Shown here: piece by piece, positions 13,719 to 14,071 of the stretch | How positions within the stretch are numbered: the first letter of the stretch is position 1 | Layout: the number at the start of each line of letters is the position of its first letter | Assembly: GCA_023391425.1 (NCBI GenBank) | Contig: JAEWAX010000005.1 | Span: 1 to 14,071 of the forward strand | DNA from: Bacillota bacterium | Lineage (GTDB): Bacteria; Bacillota; Clostridia; Acetivibrionales; DSM-1351 | Reading direction: 5' to 3' | Length of the DNA stretch: 14,071 nucleotides | Notes under the pieces: model-generated | What the model was told of the DNA's origin: nothing | Seen by the model: only the letters and a program-made list of their open reading frames with translations | Database searches by the model: none | Translations under genes and position numbers: made by a program

Positions 13719-14071
13719 TCACCTTATAAAATATATTGCGATAACTACCGCACCTAAAATAAATCTATAAAATGCAAAAATTCCAAACCCCTTATTTTTC
13801 AAATAAGCTAATAGAAATTTGATACTTAGCATACCTACAATTGCGGCTGTTAAGATAGCAACTACGAAAGGTACTTTATCAATCGCAACACTTCCTAAAT
13901 CCTTTGCGTGGTACAATGCATCTGCAAGAATTATTGGAGAAGACAATAAAAATGTAAATTTAGCAATTCCCTCACGAGTTATGCCCAGAAACCTTCCTGT
14001 AGACATTGTAATGCCTGAGCGTGAAACTCCAGGCATTATTGCTAATGCCTGTGATATACCCACAATTAAGC
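13719..14071 (-). CDS. uppP: Undecaprenyl-diphosphatase (UppP/BacA), C-terminal part only
   Basis: The gene enters from the right edge; the last 116 residues are visible and the N-terminal half is outside. The family is about 265-290 aa. The conserved membrane motif PGVSRSG, part of the active site, is present near the start of the visible part, followed by TMSTGRFLGI and hydrophobic helices (segments FTFLLSSPIILADAL, VPFVVAILTAAIVGMLSIKFLLAYL, FAFYRFILGAVVIAIYFI). The enzyme dephosphorylates undecaprenyl diphosphate at the membrane to recycle the lipid carrier of peptidoglycan synthesis, and extra copies give bacitracin resistance (established). GTG 14063 in this frame is an internal valine, not the start. 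The stop is TGA at 13721-13719. No terminator other than repeat copy B is seen downstream. Confidence 0.93.
   Translation of the reverse strand, partial: LIVGISQALAIMPGVSRSGITMSTGRFLGITREGIAKFTFLLSSPIILADALYHAKDLGSVAIDKVPFVVAILTAAIVGMLSIKFLLAYLKNKGFGIFAFYRFILGAVVIAIYFIR

Noticed and set aside
1..14071. CRISPR arrays, tRNA or rRNA genes, insertion sequences, prophage genes
   Set aside because: No regularly spaced direct repeats, no cloverleaf or ribosomal RNA sequence, and no transposase, integrase or phage protein was recognised in any frame.

Overview
The window is AT-rich, with compact minus-strand operons, strong AGGAGG-type ribosome binding sites, a CwlD-type spore-cortex amidase and a LacI-controlled phosphorolytic sugar operon. 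Together these point to a spore-forming, saccharolytic, anaerobic member of class Clostridia. The genus cannot be fixed from the sequence alone.

Layout. Positions 1-2863 (minus strand) hold a tight three-gene unit: an HxxxDG acyltransferase of the alcohol-acetyltransferase/condensation type, a zinc-ribbon six-helix membrane protein (DUF6320-like), and a D-2-hydroxyacid dehydrogenase cut by the left edge. A 350-base gap (2864-3213) carries a long imperfect hairpin repeat. Positions 3214-10617 (minus strand) form one disaccharide operon in transcription order: lacI-type repressor, solute-binding lipoprotein, two ABC permeases, GH65 disaccharide phosphorylase, beta-phosphoglucomutase. Upstream of the repressor, two ACCGGT-centred operators about five helical turns apart lie in a 425-base intergenic region. 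On the other side of that region is a plus-strand secreted metallophosphoesterase (11043-12047). It is followed by convergent cwlD (12155-12916, minus), a divergent small four-helix-bundle protein (13073-13504, plus), a second copy of the hairpin repeat, and the C-terminal part of uppP/bacA, cut by the right edge.

How the parts work together. The sugar operon is a complete import-and-phosphorolysis route except for the transporter ATPase. The lipoprotein and permeases bring in a disaccharide. The GH65 enzyme splits it with phosphate into glucose plus beta-glucose 1-phosphate. PgmB converts the latter to glucose 6-phosphate, saving one ATP. The repressor presumably senses the sugar and acts at the twin operators; the only operators seen are ahead of lacI, which suggests that lacI is the first gene of its own operon. 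A perfect 20-bp stem between the binding-protein gene and the first permease gene probably sets their different expression levels.

The most unusual items are the two related long-hairpin intergenic elements (about 3061-3198 and 13541-13658), which share an identical 17-base core, and the acyltransferase/zinc-ribbon membrane protein/reductase cluster, whose pathway I do not recognise.
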